DNA of 64,000 nucleotides. Source: Turbatrix aceti (Eukaryota > Nematoda > Chromadorea > Rhabditida > Panagrolaimidae). Numbering within the stretch: position 1 is the first letter of the stretch; each line of letters begins with the position of its first letter. The notes under the pieces are model-generated. The model saw only the letters and a program-made list of their open reading frames with translations. It ran no database searches and had not been told where the DNA came from. A program made the position numbers and the translations under genes. Positions 46,429 through 62,300 of the stretch are shown here, in pieces. Location of the stretch: assembly GCA_963969345.1 (NCBI GenBank), contig OZ017770.1:6705246-6769245 (forward strand), read 5' to 3'.

Positions 46429-48553
46429 ATGGCGACAACTACAACTCAAACAAACGATGCCTGCGCTGGTGGCAATTGCTCAACTTTAGTAACAGATATG
46501 TTTGCTCAAGATTTGTTTTCGGAATCAGTGAATTTTACAACTAGTGATAGTTCAATCGTGGTCAATATTTCTGCTATAGCTCCACTGGTACTTGCTTTGC
46601 AGGTTGGGGGTGTCCCTGCTATGATACAACTCATTTTCAGGAATTTGCACTGCCTTTGTACGGCTACGTGATGCCATTTCTGGTCACCCTTACCACAATC
46701 ACAAATTCATTTATCGTGATTGTGCTCTCCCAAAAGCACCTAAGAACACCGACTAATTTTGTGCTTTTGTCTATGGCGATTACGGACTTATTGACTGGAT
46801 TGACTTCTGTACCTTGGTTTCTCTACTACTACACCCTTAGAGGGTACCTCATTGATGAGGCTCAGGGCATGAATGAGTTCTGGTGTCGGACTCATCCGTT
46901 GCTTTCACATATTTTGCCTACAGTTTGGCACACTGCTGGAATTTATCTTACGGTATTTTTAGCCGTTCAAAGGTACATTTACGTATGTGTGCCAAACAAT
47001 ATCCACCGGGTGTGCACTCCCCGGACAACCAAAGTCAGCGTATTCTGCATAATTGCGGTATGGTCAACGTTTATATGTAACTCCAGAAAATCAAAAAAGC
47101 GTTTTAGTTTGCATTTCTGACCGAAATTCCGGAATTTTTGGGTCGTTACAACCTTCACGTGGTATTTTTGGACCGAAATGTTTGCTTTAAGTATTACTCA
47201 ACTTGGGTAAAAGACGTCATCGGCGTTCATTTGTTCAATTCTTTTATTTACTGGTTCCGGGTAGTAATTGTGCACTTTTTGCCTTGCGTATTGTTAATAG
47301 TAAGTACTTGGTCAAAGTTTGTTGCCTGTCGGAAGACATTGACTGAAAAGGTTGAAAGCAAATTGGCATCGTTTTCAGCGTTTTCTCTTTTTTTTTTGAT
47401 TTATTTTGCAGAGTTCGTAAAGGTCAGTCCTAATTTTTCAGATATTTACGTACAAACTTTCCAAGACTATAAAGAAGTCCGAAAATCGAAAAAAGAGTTG
47501 TGTATCCAATTCATTCGAATACAGTGTATCAGGAGGAGAAGGACAGGTCAATCGCAGATGCTCGGTCATCAACGGCGGAAGATCGCTCTACGCCACCAAC
47601 CGTATGCTTTCCACAATTTGCCTCGTTTTTCTTCTCATTGAGGTACGTAATCCCCAAAACATTTTTTATATAAAAGAAAATAGCATGGCAAGGTGCCCCA
47701 ATTGTTTCTGGGCAGTTTTGAAAACCACATTTGTCGTGAAAACTTATTTATTTGTATAGAACAGAAAAGACAACAGTTGTTTGTTTACATTTTGGTTTTC
47801 ATTAAAAAAATTGTAACCAATGACATGTATTTATTTATTTATTTAGATTTATGATATGAGGGGGCATGTAGGGTTTTTGAGGCGGTCGATGAATTATTAC
47901 ATAAAGTAAACTGTTTTTTAACTCATGTCAGGAGCAACACAAATTACGATAGCGCATTTGTGCTGGCATGTACGATTTTGGGTCTGTGATCCAATTTAGA
48001 GCTATTTTATTTTCAGATACCAGCAGCTCTGATTTTCATGATCCATTCGCTAATAACGATAGGCATGATGCGAATTTCGACAGGAAATCATCAATATCTC
48101 AACATTCTCTACCACTGTCTAAACGTGCTCCTTATAGTGAGGTATGCTAGATATTTTTTTTTCATTCCGAAGATTCCAAGTGGTATTTATTGTTTCACCA
48201 TTGTATGTAAAACATGCACGTTATAGCCCCCGCTTCTCGCCTAATAATAGGGTATTGAAGACATCAAAATCATGTTTTTTAGAAATCTACTCATCGTACT
48301 GACATCGCCAATTCAGTTTGCTATTTATTGCTCGATGAGCGAACAATTTCGACTTACCGTTCGACAATTATTTTCGTCAAAACTCTTGTTTGTCGCCCAA
48401 GCTCAAGCAACATTTCACGGCGGCAAACGTTATTCACTCATTCTTGTAGGTGTCGACAAGCTTGAATCCAAGAGAAGTGTTGCCTCGCGAAATGCAATCG
48501 TAAACTCTCAACGAAGCTTTGACAGCAGTTTTGAAAATAAGAGATCAAAGTAA
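46429..48553 (+). CDS. Sex peptide/MIP receptor-like class A GPCR
   Basis: Six exons join in phase: 46429-46602, 46641-47057, 47108-47299, 47442-47642, 48017-48141 and 48283-48553, giving about 459 aa. The N-terminus is Thr/Asn-rich with N-glycosylation sites. TM1 opens with LPLYGYVMPFLVTLTTITNS and the first loop is LRTPTNFVLLSMAITDL. TM3 ends in AVQRYIYVCVP, with QRY in place of DRY, as in the sex-peptide receptor family. Later parts read FLTEIPEFLGRY, IPAALIFMIHS and, at the TM7/tail border, SPIQFAIYCSMSEQFR. These match the insect sex peptide/myoinhibitory peptide receptors and the nematode sprr group. The ligand is probably a neuropeptide coupled through Gi/o; this is inference. In exon 2 the donor at 47058 was chosen over one at 47077 because only the first keeps the frame. 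Confidence 0.85.
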
Positions 48554-50014
48554 GAATTTAAAACATAAGTTATAGGAAGTTTTTTTTGGAAAAAAACAAC
48601 GCCATTCTTTATTGTTTTGTCCCTAAATGCCATCAGGAGCTCTGTGAACTTGCCAAAATGTGATTTTGTCGCAAAACAATGTGTTGTATTTTTGTTTGGT
48701 TGTATTTTAACGTGCTTTTACGCCAAAATTGTCGGGGATCTGTACGGGCTTTTAGCATTTCACTCTGAGCTTTTTCGAACTTGCGTCGGTTAATTTTATT
48801 TATTTGGTGAGTAAGAAGGTCTTCTCGACTTGGATGATAAAACAAAGTCGATCGTAATTGCGTAACCAACACACCAGACTAAGATACCCTTTGTGGTGGT
48901 AACCGGGAACAAACGATTGAATTTCTTTATGAAGGACCAAATTTGGGATTGCTATCCACCCTCTCTTTTTGGTACTACTTGTTACTTCTCCTGATAGTAA
49001 AGTAGTTAAAGAACGAAAGGTTTCGTCAACATGGCCCTTGTCATGGTTGTCGAGAAGTTAGACCAGACTGAAACAATGCGAAAGCTTTTCTTTATTTCGG
49101 GTGAGATACATAAAAAACAAATTCCGATAGAATGCGAACAAATTCCTCGTTTTTTTGTTTTCCCGGTCCTACCTTGTCTGTCATTTTCAAACGTTGCATC
49201 TGAGGTGTAAACTTTTGCAAACGCTTTTGCGATGCACATAACTGGAGAGGCTTTTTTGACCTTAACAATGGAAGATGCAAGATAATTTAATAAAGCGCCT
49301 GCTGCTTCATTAATTCCACTATTCTTAAGTTTTTTTGTTTTCATGAACGTTTGATTAGTAGTGTTAGTGAAATGTTGTTGCCACCGCTGTCTAGGGTTGT
49401 ATCCAAGTGCTAACTTTACATTTTCAGAACTTCAACTATTGAACTTACAAAGGTGTGTTCGACGACCGATCAAAGCGAATGCAACAGTTTCCTGCCCCAA
49501 ATGTCACCCAAAGTTAACTTTCCCGAATTTTGAGTTTGTCAGCAGCGTTTGTTTATGTAATCAACTCCCTCCTCCTTGGTTCACACTGTATTCTGGCTAC
49601 GTTTGATCCTTACTTCTACGATGTTTGGCAAATTTAATTACTTTCTAAACTTTGCGTAAATTTGTGAATTACAAACAAATCTCGGCGAAGCAGTGGTGTG
49701 AAATTATTGTATTTTGGAACAGGGTTTATTTTTTCAAGAATTTTATCTATAATTACCGTTAAAACAGCTGGGTGCTGAGCTTAGTTTGCATTGCCAACAG
49801 GCGGGTCCACGCCTTTCTGGCTTCGCGTTGTTTCCTCCAGACACCCACATTAAAAACCTCTTTGTGTTGTCTCTGCATTCTTCTTTATTTTTTCTTGTCT
49901 TATGAACATTAGAGTCCGGGTTTTGATACTTTTATTGGTTGGCAAGAGATGAATTAACTCAATAATTTTACTGTATGGATTGTTGCTGGACGCCCCTTCG
50001 TAATACCCGCTGAT
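48554..50014. other. Spacer with a small minus-strand candidate gene
   Basis: Besides the two-exon candidate at 49006-49344, a minus-strand frame at 48633-48872 follows an acceptor-like ATCTTAG and reads a basic peptide, but it has no start codon and no partner exon. The rest is AT-rich without recognisable features. It includes the promoter of the dopamine-receptor-like gene. Confidence 0.4.
49006..49344 (-). CDS. Small two-exon gene, unrecognised
   Basis: Exon 1 (49344-49173) starts at an ATG and encodes 57 residues (MKTKKLKNSGINEAAGALLN at its start) that look helical and basic. A donor (CAAG|GTAGGA) and an acceptor (GTTTCAG) bound an intron of 105 nt. Exon 2 (49067-49006) adds 20 residues and ends in TAA, for a 77-aa protein. 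The intron is a multiple of three and open, so retention would give a 112-aa form. No domain is recognised; the call rests on splice signals and codon pattern. Confidence 0.4.
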   Translation of the reverse strand: MKTKKLKNSGINEAAGALLNYLASSIVKVKKASPVMCIAKAFAKVYTSDATFENDRQGRTGKTKKRGICSHSIGICFLCISPEIKKSFRIVSVWSNFSTTMTRAMLTKPFVL

Positions 50015-52486
50015 ATGAATACCTCAGACACGAGCTTGTTTGCAACAACTAACTCCGCTGTATTCTTCGACCCCCAACACCCTCCGGATGCCGCGAAACC
50101 CCGGGTCTATGCCCTAGCACTTGCCGTGATACCCATGATGACGGTGTTTGGCAACGCGCTCGTCATCCTCGCAGTGCACCGCGAAAAGTCCCTCAAAACA
50201 GTCACAAACTATCTCATCGTATCCCTGGCAGTCTCCGACTTCTTGGTAGGTGAACAAGAGATCAAACCACATATCCATTCCGGAAAAATGCATGTTTCAA
50301 AAACTTAATTATAAACTTTTGGCTTGAATGATTTCCTTGTTGGCGGTAACCAAGCCTGCTAGGAGTAATTTTTGACGGTCGCCTTCATCCTCGTAGTGAA
50401 ACAATAAGCAATACACAATTTAAGTTTTAGGTCGCGTTCTGCGTCATGTCATTCGCTGTATACTTTGAAGTGAGTTCTGTTCTCCGGATTAATCTGGATT
50501 TTAAGTTCTATTAGCAGGACGTCTGTTTTTTTTCAGTATAACGGTTTTGTCTGGGGACTTGGTTCCGCACTTTGCAAATTGTACATAGGCGCAGATGTCG
50601 CCTGCTCTACGGCATCTATTCTCAACCTGCTGGCTATTTCGCTTGATAGGTTGGTCTTCAGCCGCTTAGTTTACGACTTTTTGCACTCAGCATAGTTTCA
50701 GGTACATTGCCATTAGTCATCCCATTGCCTACGCTCAATACGGTGCAAAGGGTGGCCGGGCACTGATTTCGATTTTTCTCGTATGGTTCGTCTCCATTAC
50801 CGTCAGTATGCCCATTTTCATGGGCGCCAACCAGCTGGAAGACGAAACACAAGTAAACGATGCCCTAAAATAGCTTTTTATGAATCTCTGCCATTTTTAG
50901 ACATGCGAATTTACAAATGCGTATTTTATTATCGGATCTTCAGTGTTATCATTTTTTTTACCTTGCATTGCCATGCTTGCTCTCTACACCATTATATTCC
51001 GACGCCTACGCCAGCGAGAGCGAGCCAAATTTCGTCGAACTTTTCAAAATAACACCTCAAAACATGAAAATGAGGGAATAAGCAACGCATTGTTAAACGG
51101 TGCACGTATGGCGCAAGAAATGGGAAAACACTTTAAAGACCACACTGATCACATAATGCTTGAAATTAGCTCTCAAGTTGAGGTACGATTTTGCTTGTTA
51201 TGCAACTCTCCCTCGCTCTTGTTCTCAAGATGCCATGTTTAAGTGAATTAACCAATTTTTCACACCATAACACTGCATTGTGTCTAAAAATGTCGCGTTT
51301 CAGACGTCATCGTGTCCGACTGTTTCATCCTCCGAAGCAGGCACTTATTCCGCGGACGACCAGTATTTTGACCATGATAAGTCAAACAACAAGCCCAAAA
51401 GTGACTGCACTACTAATTTGGAGAGCAGCGATGGAAAAGCGGAGGAGAACTTGCAGACGTGCAGTCTGATGAGGTCGTTCGGAGAAGATCTTGAGGACGA
51501 ACTCTTTCCATTCATCGACGGCCCCGTTGCCCACACAGATGATGTAGCTGCGAGTAAGAAGCTCACTTCAAGACTGAATCAAATCAAAGAACAGAGTTAT
51601 TCCATGGCACCTCTTGACGTTCTGCTTTTCACAAAGTTGGACGAGAATCTGGTTGCACAATACAAAAAAGCGGAAATTGCAAAAAAGGTAGATCACCTTA
51701 AGACTCCTAATTCTGGTTCGACGAGACCGAGCAAGAAACCGTACACCGGGTTACCTGTATCCAAATCCATGGACGTGTCCCTCAACGGCTACACCGGTAT
51801 GCGCAAGAGCAACGGCCATGGAAAATATCTAGTGCCTAATCAACAAGTGCTTTCGGTCCATGACATTTCAAAGCTTCCTCGCCATCCGCAGCTCAAAAAA
51901 CATTCCAAATCACTGCACCACAGTTCTCCGAAAAGCCGGAGACTTTACAGAGAGTCAACGTTCCTCTCATTGACGCCTACCAGAATTCAGAGGGACGACA
52001 CGTGGGTTGGCTCATTCCGGGATCGTAAAAACGAGTTTCTGAAGCGAATGACTAGCGGATTTCGTGGTCGTCCATCTCGACAGCTGGTGAAAAAAGCATC
52101 AAAACAATTGAAACGGGAACACAAAGCAACCGTTACTCTTGCAGTTGTATTGGGTTTGTTTAACTTACATAAACCAATTTGAAAACCAATTTTGATTAAT
52201 TGTAAACTTTCAGCGGTATTTCTGGGCTGCTGGTTGCCATTTTTTACACTCCATACAAGCAACGCCGTGTGCATGCTAAGGGACAACTCCGGATGCATGC
52301 ATATCTTTGCCACGTTTTTCACGACCTGGCTTGGATAGTGAGTTGTTTTTTTACGCATTAACCCCTTTTGAAAATCCAATACGTCATTTCAGTCTCAATT
52401 CATCACTCAATCCACTTATCTACACTGTATTCGACCAGCGCTTTCGCAAAGCATTTCGAAACATCCTGGCTTGTCCGTTTGCATGA
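50015..52486 (+). CDS. D2-like dopamine receptor (DOP-2/DOP-3 type)
   Basis: Eight exons join in phase: 50015-50245, 50431-50469, 50537-50649, 50702-50852, 50901-51182, 51304-52153, 52214-52337 and 52393-52486, giving about 627 aa. TM1 has [11 protein letters not shown]2 has [12 protein letters not shown], with the sodium-site aspartate. TM3 reads [20 protein letters not shown]; its first Asp is the conserved amine-binding residue and DRY is intact. TM5 carries a serine pair ([13 protein letters not shown]). The third intracellular loop is about 300 residues and the C-tail is very short. TM6 reads [12 protein letters not shown] and TM7 [21 protein letters not shown] long third loop with a short tail is the hallmark of D2-like, Gi/o-coupled amine receptors. 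Dopamine is the most likely ligand, with octopamine or another amine possible. Exon 2 is only 39 nt. Confidence 0.85.
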
Positions 52487-52997
52487 CCTTCTCCTTGATT
52501 GAGTCGTTTCTGGTAATAAACGTTTATTTATCAAAAAATTCACAGTTTAAAAGTGCAAGCAGTTGTTCAAAAATTCATTTATGGTTGTGTTTAATGCAGC
52601 AGCCAAGAGCGTGGCGTAAGTGGAGAGGAACATAACATTTTGCGCAACAATTAGAAGAGCTGGGCTGGGGGCAAATATGCGTCTTGTAATGAGTCACTGG
52701 GATGCATACCACTTGAGATTTTTTTGGCAACAGGGGGTAGGAGTGATCAGTGATAAGGAAACAAAAAATAATAATAATATGACGTTGTTTTGTTCAATGG
52801 GGAGTATATAGAATAGAGGTGGTGGTTTTTCGAACAACAGAAAACAAAATCGTGTAGGCAGAATTTTGATTCATCAACGCGTCGTTCAACAATTTTGACT
52901 AGAGAAAGCACATGAGGCAGGAGAGAGGCTTACGACTGTTTTTGGCATTTCGTAACGGACTATACAGGAAAAGAAATCAAACTGCTTGAAAGCAATA
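52487..52997. other. 3' ends of two convergent genes
   Basis: Contains the downstream regions of the dopamine-receptor-like gene (+) and the innexin (-). A perfect 14-bp palindrome, AATAAACGTTTATT at 52515-52528, offers AATAAA on both strands. No gene is seen between the stop codons. Confidence 0.6.
52515..52528. terminator. Palindromic bidirectional poly(A) signal candidate
   Basis: AATAAACGTTTATT is its own reverse complement, so each strand reads AATAAA. It lies 29 nt past the plus-strand stop codon, where a nematode poly(A) signal would be expected, and 470 nt past the minus-strand stop. Confidence 0.5.
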
Positions 52998-56097
<3,100 letters not shown>

Positions 56098-58400
56098 ACA
56101 AGTAGGTTAGACGTTAGAGAGAGGCGGGAGTTAGACTGTGACACTACCGAGTTAAAATAGGCCCGGCTTTGGCATTTGACACTCAAATTAGCTGGTATAA
56201 AGGTTAGAAACGATGAAACAAAAAGTTGGACTTGGCAGTGCGGAGGACCAACTTTGTAACAATGACAGAACTTTCCCAGCTAGTTGTCGGTCGTTGCACT
56301 TCGGTGGCCAGCCTCTTGTGCTCATTATAATCGGCCTTTCGGCGGTAGGCGACAATGAATGCCCAAAAAGGGGAAGGAGGAGGCGTAGGTCCTGCGCGTG
56401 TATGCGCACTCTTCACTGCCGCCCGCCGGAAGTTCAGCTTCAGGCGACAAAGCTCTTCCCAAACGTGTTGATTGGGAGCCGTTCGGGTGGAGGCATACCG
56501 CAGATGCATGCAGGGCAACACTTTGCCTTGTGGACAAAATGACTGACACTTCTTGACAAGATACTGGACAAGACTGCGCAGGACAACAAAATGCATAGTA
56601 AAACAAAGTCGAGTGGCAAAAAAGTTACCAGTGTCTGTCAGAAGTCACAGAGTGATGAATAGTAAATGATTAGACAATAAAAATAGTTATACCAAGAGGG
56701 ACTGAGTCGATGTTTTAGATGGATGAGCACAACTACGGCTCACGTGCAAAACTAATAACCGTGATTGAACGGTAGACGGAAGTTAACAAAAATCACCTCA
56801 ATCGATGGAAAAATTGAACTTGCAGGCGGAGGCAAGAGTGATAGACATACGTCAAAATGTAAAGCAACAGGCGTTGAAGGGAAAAGCGGCAATCTTCGAC
56901 CACACCATTTGAATCAGGGTGCTTTGCAGTGACAAAACTGGCAGCGGAAGGAGGGTTGACACATACTACCTCCCCAAGGTGCAACACTTGTCATTACTGC
57001 GGATAAAAACACATTTGTTTTTTTAGCTTTTTGCGGTCAAGAAATGAGTGATCCGATACATCCCTTTGATGTGACAAGTCTGGATCTTTAATGCAGACTC
57101 TGCAAGAGTTAAGACGTTCGTCGTATTTCTCTCAGCGTGATAGCGGCTTTTCAAAGGCAAAAGTTGAGCATATTAATTTAAGTGTAATTAAAAGCATGCA
57201 AGCACATGCAAAATATGACATCACTACTTCCTGGTAAATGAAATACGTTTATCTCATTGATGGGTTGCGGATAGATACATAGCGTGTGTATAAAAAATAA
57301 TCCAAGTAATACATTTTTAAGCGCAAAAATGTCCAAAACTGGCGTATCAGCAGATTTCGATCTTTTTTGTTGCTTCCAGGAAGTATTTGTTTTTCAAACC
57401 ATTTTTCACAAGTAACCCGTCACTCTCGAAGCCCAATCTCACAGGGAATAAATTTATGGCTATGATTTTTTGTTAGTCAAAATAAATCATTGCGTCAATT
57501 GCCCTTTGTTCTAGCAATTGCTGAAAAAATCGTGTACACAAGTGCACTTCGAAATTGACTTGCCATCTACTTTATTCGGCGAGTCTTTTAGCTTGTAAAG
57601 TCATTTTTTATGCGATTGCTTTTTCGTTCCGTTGGAAACAGTTTCAGTGTCGCATGCTGTAAGAAATCTATGACATAGTAGCGCAAAAAAACGTGTTCAT
57701 TTAGCTAATAGGACGCCGCAAACCCATAAAACATGGCTTTTTTAAATGAAATGCGTGCAGTAGCATAAAAACTGCCGCGCGTTTCTATGAAGTCTGTCCT
57801 AAGAAAATGTTTGCGCCAATTACAGGTTTAAATTTTTATATTGAAAATACAAATCTCAGATGTTTCTAGGTTTAAATGATCAAAAAGACGTACCTTATAA
57901 CGACCCAATCTTGTCAAATGCCGATTCCAGGCAGAATGCCCATGCATTTATCGCTCGGCTCTATGTTTGTGTGATTGATAATAGTCTGACTCTCACACAA
58001 TTCAAAAAAACCCTATTAAAAAGTATTGAATGTGTGTAGAAATTTACAAAAGGATATAATTCATCTGAAGCAAAAGCGATAGCGCTCTTTTATGGTGACA
58101 AGACACATGTACCGGAACCATGATGAAAAAGTTGCCGTCAGAAGGAAGCGTTGAGGTGAAAGATGTTGTAGAATGGACGCCCGCGCCTTGGATAGTTGAC
58201 AACAGAATTGCAAAGTATTAAAACTCAAGTAATAAAGCAAAGTTCGCTGAGCACACCGCACAATAATGACAGGCCAGAAAGTGGCAAAAGTCGCACGCCT
58301 TCGTGGTAGTAGTAGAGTACGATTCTCCGTAAAAAGCAAGGCTACTTCATTTGCCACAAGATGTCGATATACTCCTTAGACAAAGTGGCAAAATAAATTA
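56098..58400. other. Region upstream of the innexin, possible 5' exons
   Basis: About 56200-56600 is relatively GC-rich and open on the minus strand, and may contain 5' exons of the innexin. No ATG exon could be joined with confidence. The remainder is AT-rich without recognised features. Confidence 0.35.
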
Positions 58401-58412
58401 CGGTAAACAAGC

Positions 58413-59395
58413 GTGTCTTTTAGCGTTTTTTGGATAGCCAAATGTCTGATTTCCCGCAAATGGCGCTAACAGTCGGTCATAGCAACGCTTGGATGTCGTC
58501 GAAGGCGGTGCTGGTGTTGCCGAATGTCGCAAAAGTTGCGAGAACGCGCGCGTTCTGTTTCTCCAGCCGCGAAAGATCGGTTACGGCTGTGCGCACGCTT
58601 TCGACTCTCGGAGCGAAAGTCTAGGAAACTTCGCTGCTTGCCTCTTGGTCGTCCTACTTTTTGGTTGTGTCCTCATATTTGTCTCCCATTTTGCTCCCAT
58701 GATTCTTTATTTATTTGTTGATTATTTATTTGTCGCGTAACGCGCTATTGGTTTACCAATAGGTTTAATAACCCAAGTTTGAGGCTTCGAATAAACACTC
58801 TCTTATCTCTCGGAGACTCACGGGGTACAAGGTCACTGGGAGCATTACCGAAGGCCAAGGTAGTGTTTCCCACACTTTTTGGTGCAATCGAGCCGAGTGA
58901 TCCATACTCTCGGGCACCCCCCCACGCGTGGCAGAGCAGAACAGGGCGGCGACACCGTCGGCGGTCCAGGAAGCAGGCGAGCAGACGAGCAAGACGACAA
59001 CCAGGCCCCGTCACGGTGAGTTTTCTCGGTTTTGATTGGGTTGTTTTTATCTCGTGGTCCATCGGACAGGTAAATTGGGGCCAAAAAGGGGCGTTTTTTT
59101 TTGTGCGTCGTTTTAGGCCAGCAAGCGTGGGCTTTGTGAAGCAAGCGCGGGTGTTTTGGTTTTTTTAGGTAACCGTGGTCTGTCGAGACACGGGGTACAT
59201 TTGGCGCGAGTTAGATAGACGCAGGCTTGAGAGCGGCGGCATCAACACGCAGTTTGGGGTAACAGCGCTTCGCATAGTGCAGGGTTACGGTTTTAGTTTT
59301 TAGGCATCGTGTTCTTGTGAGACGCGATTACGGTACGTGAATTCTGGACTAGCGCATCAGGCGGGGTCAGTTTTTTACGTTTTTTTTCAGCCACG
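58413..59395 (+). other. Putative 5' LTR and leader of the BEL/Pao element
   Basis: The left border is a guess (a TGTCTTTTAGCG start). AATAAA at 58790-58795 fits an LTR poly(A) signal. The sequence CACGGGGTACA occurs at 58819-58829 and again at 59189-59199. Just after the second copy comes TTTGGCGCGAGTTAG, which could be a TGG-initiated tRNA primer-binding site, so the LTR would end near 59199. A good donor (CACG|GTGAGT, intron from 59013) and a strong acceptor (TTTTTTTTCAG at 59390) suggest the leader may be spliced just before the gag ATG. The 3' LTR lies outside the window, so the borders cannot be confirmed. Confidence 0.4.
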
Positions 59396-62300
59396 ATGGT
59401 AAACAGGGCTGACCGCATCGCGCGGTTGCTAGCCCGCATCGCGGAAGTCGAGCGCACCTTTCAGGAACTTGGCGCGCACGCAAACGGCGATAACCCACTA
59501 TCGCCGTCGCAGCTCTACTATCGCGCGCAGCGCATAAGGCATAGGATCACGGAGCTTCAGGAGGCGCTTGACGAATTGGTAGGGAAGATTGAGAAAAATC
59601 CGGGGAACGTGGTCGACGAGGAGCCGTTTCTCCGAGCAGCCCAAGGATTTGACGTTTTCTATGGCGACGCCATGGGTGTTATCGACGCAACGATGGCGCA
59701 GAACATTCCCCCAGCAATCGGGCAGAACCAGTTCGTGCCAGCACCCGCCATGGGCCAGAATACTGTCATGGCCACGGGAATCAGCTATCAAACGCAAATG
59801 GCCACCGGTGTCCCTCCAACGAACTATTTTACGGCGGAGGTACCCGTAGGCCTCGGCAACCTTTCGATCCAGCCTCAGCAAGTCAGGCAGCAGGTTCGGA
59901 CATCAACTCCGGTCGATTCGCTGATCGACATCGACAAGAAGGCCCGGGAGCAGTTCGACAACGTTCTTCCGTCATCGCCGGAGAGCTCACGCAGTTCGCA
60001 ACGATCCCATCGAGACCAGGGACCCCAGATCGTCATCGCCAAGCGAGAAGCGAGAGTGCACGTTCCAGACTTCGACGGGACCCCGGAGAAGTGGCTGTCG
60101 TTCTACTCAGCGTTCAAGGAAGGCTACGCGAACGACAAGACAAGGACCGATCTCGAGCGCATGTCTGCGTTGAAGAAAGCGGTCAAAGGCAAAGCGGCTC
60201 TCTACCTCGACCAATACGACACCATTGGCGAAGTCTTCGAGGAAGCCTGGAAGAAGCTGCAAGAGGCATTCGGACGTCCAGAGCTTCTAGTCGAGGGCAT
60301 GAAGCGGAAACTCAAGGCAATTCCGCAGGCAACGGACAAGGCAGAGTCCATCGAAGAGACTACGTATCGTATCAACAGCTTAGTCTCGATGATCATCCGC
60401 GCCGACAAGTCCTACCAAGATTCGCACGACTTGATGGCGCTCGTTAAGACGAAGTGGCCCAAGATCATCGTCGACAAACTGGCGTACGAACGGCACGTGA
60501 ACCACGGCGGCGCTCAATACTCAATCGAGGCGGCCATCGAAAAGGTTCTGGTCATGGCCAGAGGTTTAGCCGAGTCAGAAGAGACAGAGAAGGAAACTAA
60601 GGTGTCGAGACCCCCAAGTTCCAGTACCAGTCGAGGATTTACCCATAACCAAGCCTACAAGAAGCCGGTCACGTCAGTCCCGATCCAGAATCAAGAAGGC
60701 GACAATCAAGCCGTCAGGTGCTCATTCTGCGGCGAGCAAGGTCATCCGCCAGATCAGTGCACAGTCGTGGTTAGCCATGCAAACCGTCGCCAGGTCATGG
60801 AACAGCAAAGACTCTGTTACCGGTGTCTGAAGAAGAACCACGTGGCGGCCTATTGCAACTACTTGTGCAAGAAGTGCCAGCGACCGCATCATGAAGCAAT
60901 GTGCTATGCCAACCGGCAGCAGACCCACATCGTGAAGAGCGCCACCGGCAGCGAACCCAACTGTTTCCTCGTGGGCACAATCAGGTGCAAGAACGGTGCG
61001 AATGGCAAGGTTGTCCGGCTGACAGCAATGCTAGATACCGCATCAAGCATGACGTACGTCTCCAAGGCAGCCCTACGCAAGCTCAATATCAAGTCGGAGG
61101 AACCGCAGTCAGTCGTCGTCACCGGACTGGCAGGCGGAACAGTCTCGTTCCACTCGTCGAAGGCAAATTTCAAGGTTGTCACCGACGACGGCGAAATCGA
61201 CATCCAAGGGTTGTCGATCAAGGAAGTGACCGGGAGTCCAGTAATCGTCACTCAGAAGGAGAGCGCGCACTACAAGAAGGCAGTCGAAGTCGACGTGCTT
61301 CTCAGTGTCCACTACACGGTCAAGCTCATGAAAGGCGTAGTCGAGAAGGACGCGAACGGGTTATTGACGCAGCACACGTCGGTCGGCACGTTTACGCTCC
61401 CAGAACATCCGAATTTCTTCGACCCGACTCAGACCAACATGTTCTGTCTCATTCGTCCAACTGGTACGGTCAACGAGCTCGACATCCTGGAGCAAGCGTA
61501 TCTCGGCAACAAGAGCAATGACGCGCAACCAGTCAAACTCGAGGAACCCATTCGACTTCCTGACGGCCGGTACGAAGTCAAGATTCCATGGAAGAGCGAG
61601 CATCCGAGGATTCACCCAAACTTCGGATCTGCAGCGGGACAACTCAGATCGTCTCACGGGCGAATGCAGAAGTCCCCGGGCATTCTTCAGCAGTACCACG
61701 AGATCTTCCAGAATCAAGAAGCCGCAGACATCATTGAGAAGGTACCTCCGCACTCAGGCGGCGAAATCACGCACTACCTACCGCATCATCCGGTGGTAAA
61801 GGCGTCCAGCAGCACAACAAAGGTCAGGATCGTCTTCAACTGCGCGGCCAAGACTCCAGAAGGAAACTGTCTCAACGACATGATTCACCAAGGCCCGGAC
61901 TTATTGCCAAAGCTGCGCAGTATTTTGCTCAAAATTCGGGGAGCCAAATTTTTCGTGGCATGCGATATTGAAAAAGCGTTTCACCAGATCTCGGTGAGTC
62001 CAAAAGACAGGGACGCTTTACGGTTTTTGTGGGTGCGCGATCCAAATCTTCCACCAACCCGGCGGAATATTCAGGCTTATCGTTTCAAACAACTCATTTT
62101 TGGCATGAATTGTAGTCCGGCGCTCCTAGGAATCACGCTGCACGTCCATATGAGAGGCCATCCGGACGAGATCGTCATGGTCACCACGTACGTAGACAAC
62201 GTGTTCATTCTGGACGATGACCCTGAGTTACTCGACCAAAGGCGGCGTAGAGTGCAGTTGCATTTCGAGGACGGCAAGTTCCATCTTCGTGAATTCTTTA

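Noticed and set aside
47059..47107. Donor at 47077 for exon 2 of the sex-peptide-receptor-like gene
   Set aside because: Using it shifts exon 3 out of the frame that gives FLTEIPEFLGRY. The donor at 47058 keeps phase and family similarity.
48633..48872. Minus-strand basic frame after an acceptor-like site
   Set aside because: No ATG, and the neighbouring small gene already ends with its own stop. Phases do not join it to 49173.
58061..58357. Minus-strand frame of 98 codons left of the BEL/Pao element
   Set aside because: No start codon in good context, no splice partner and no recognisable motif. Probably chance, or part of the element border.
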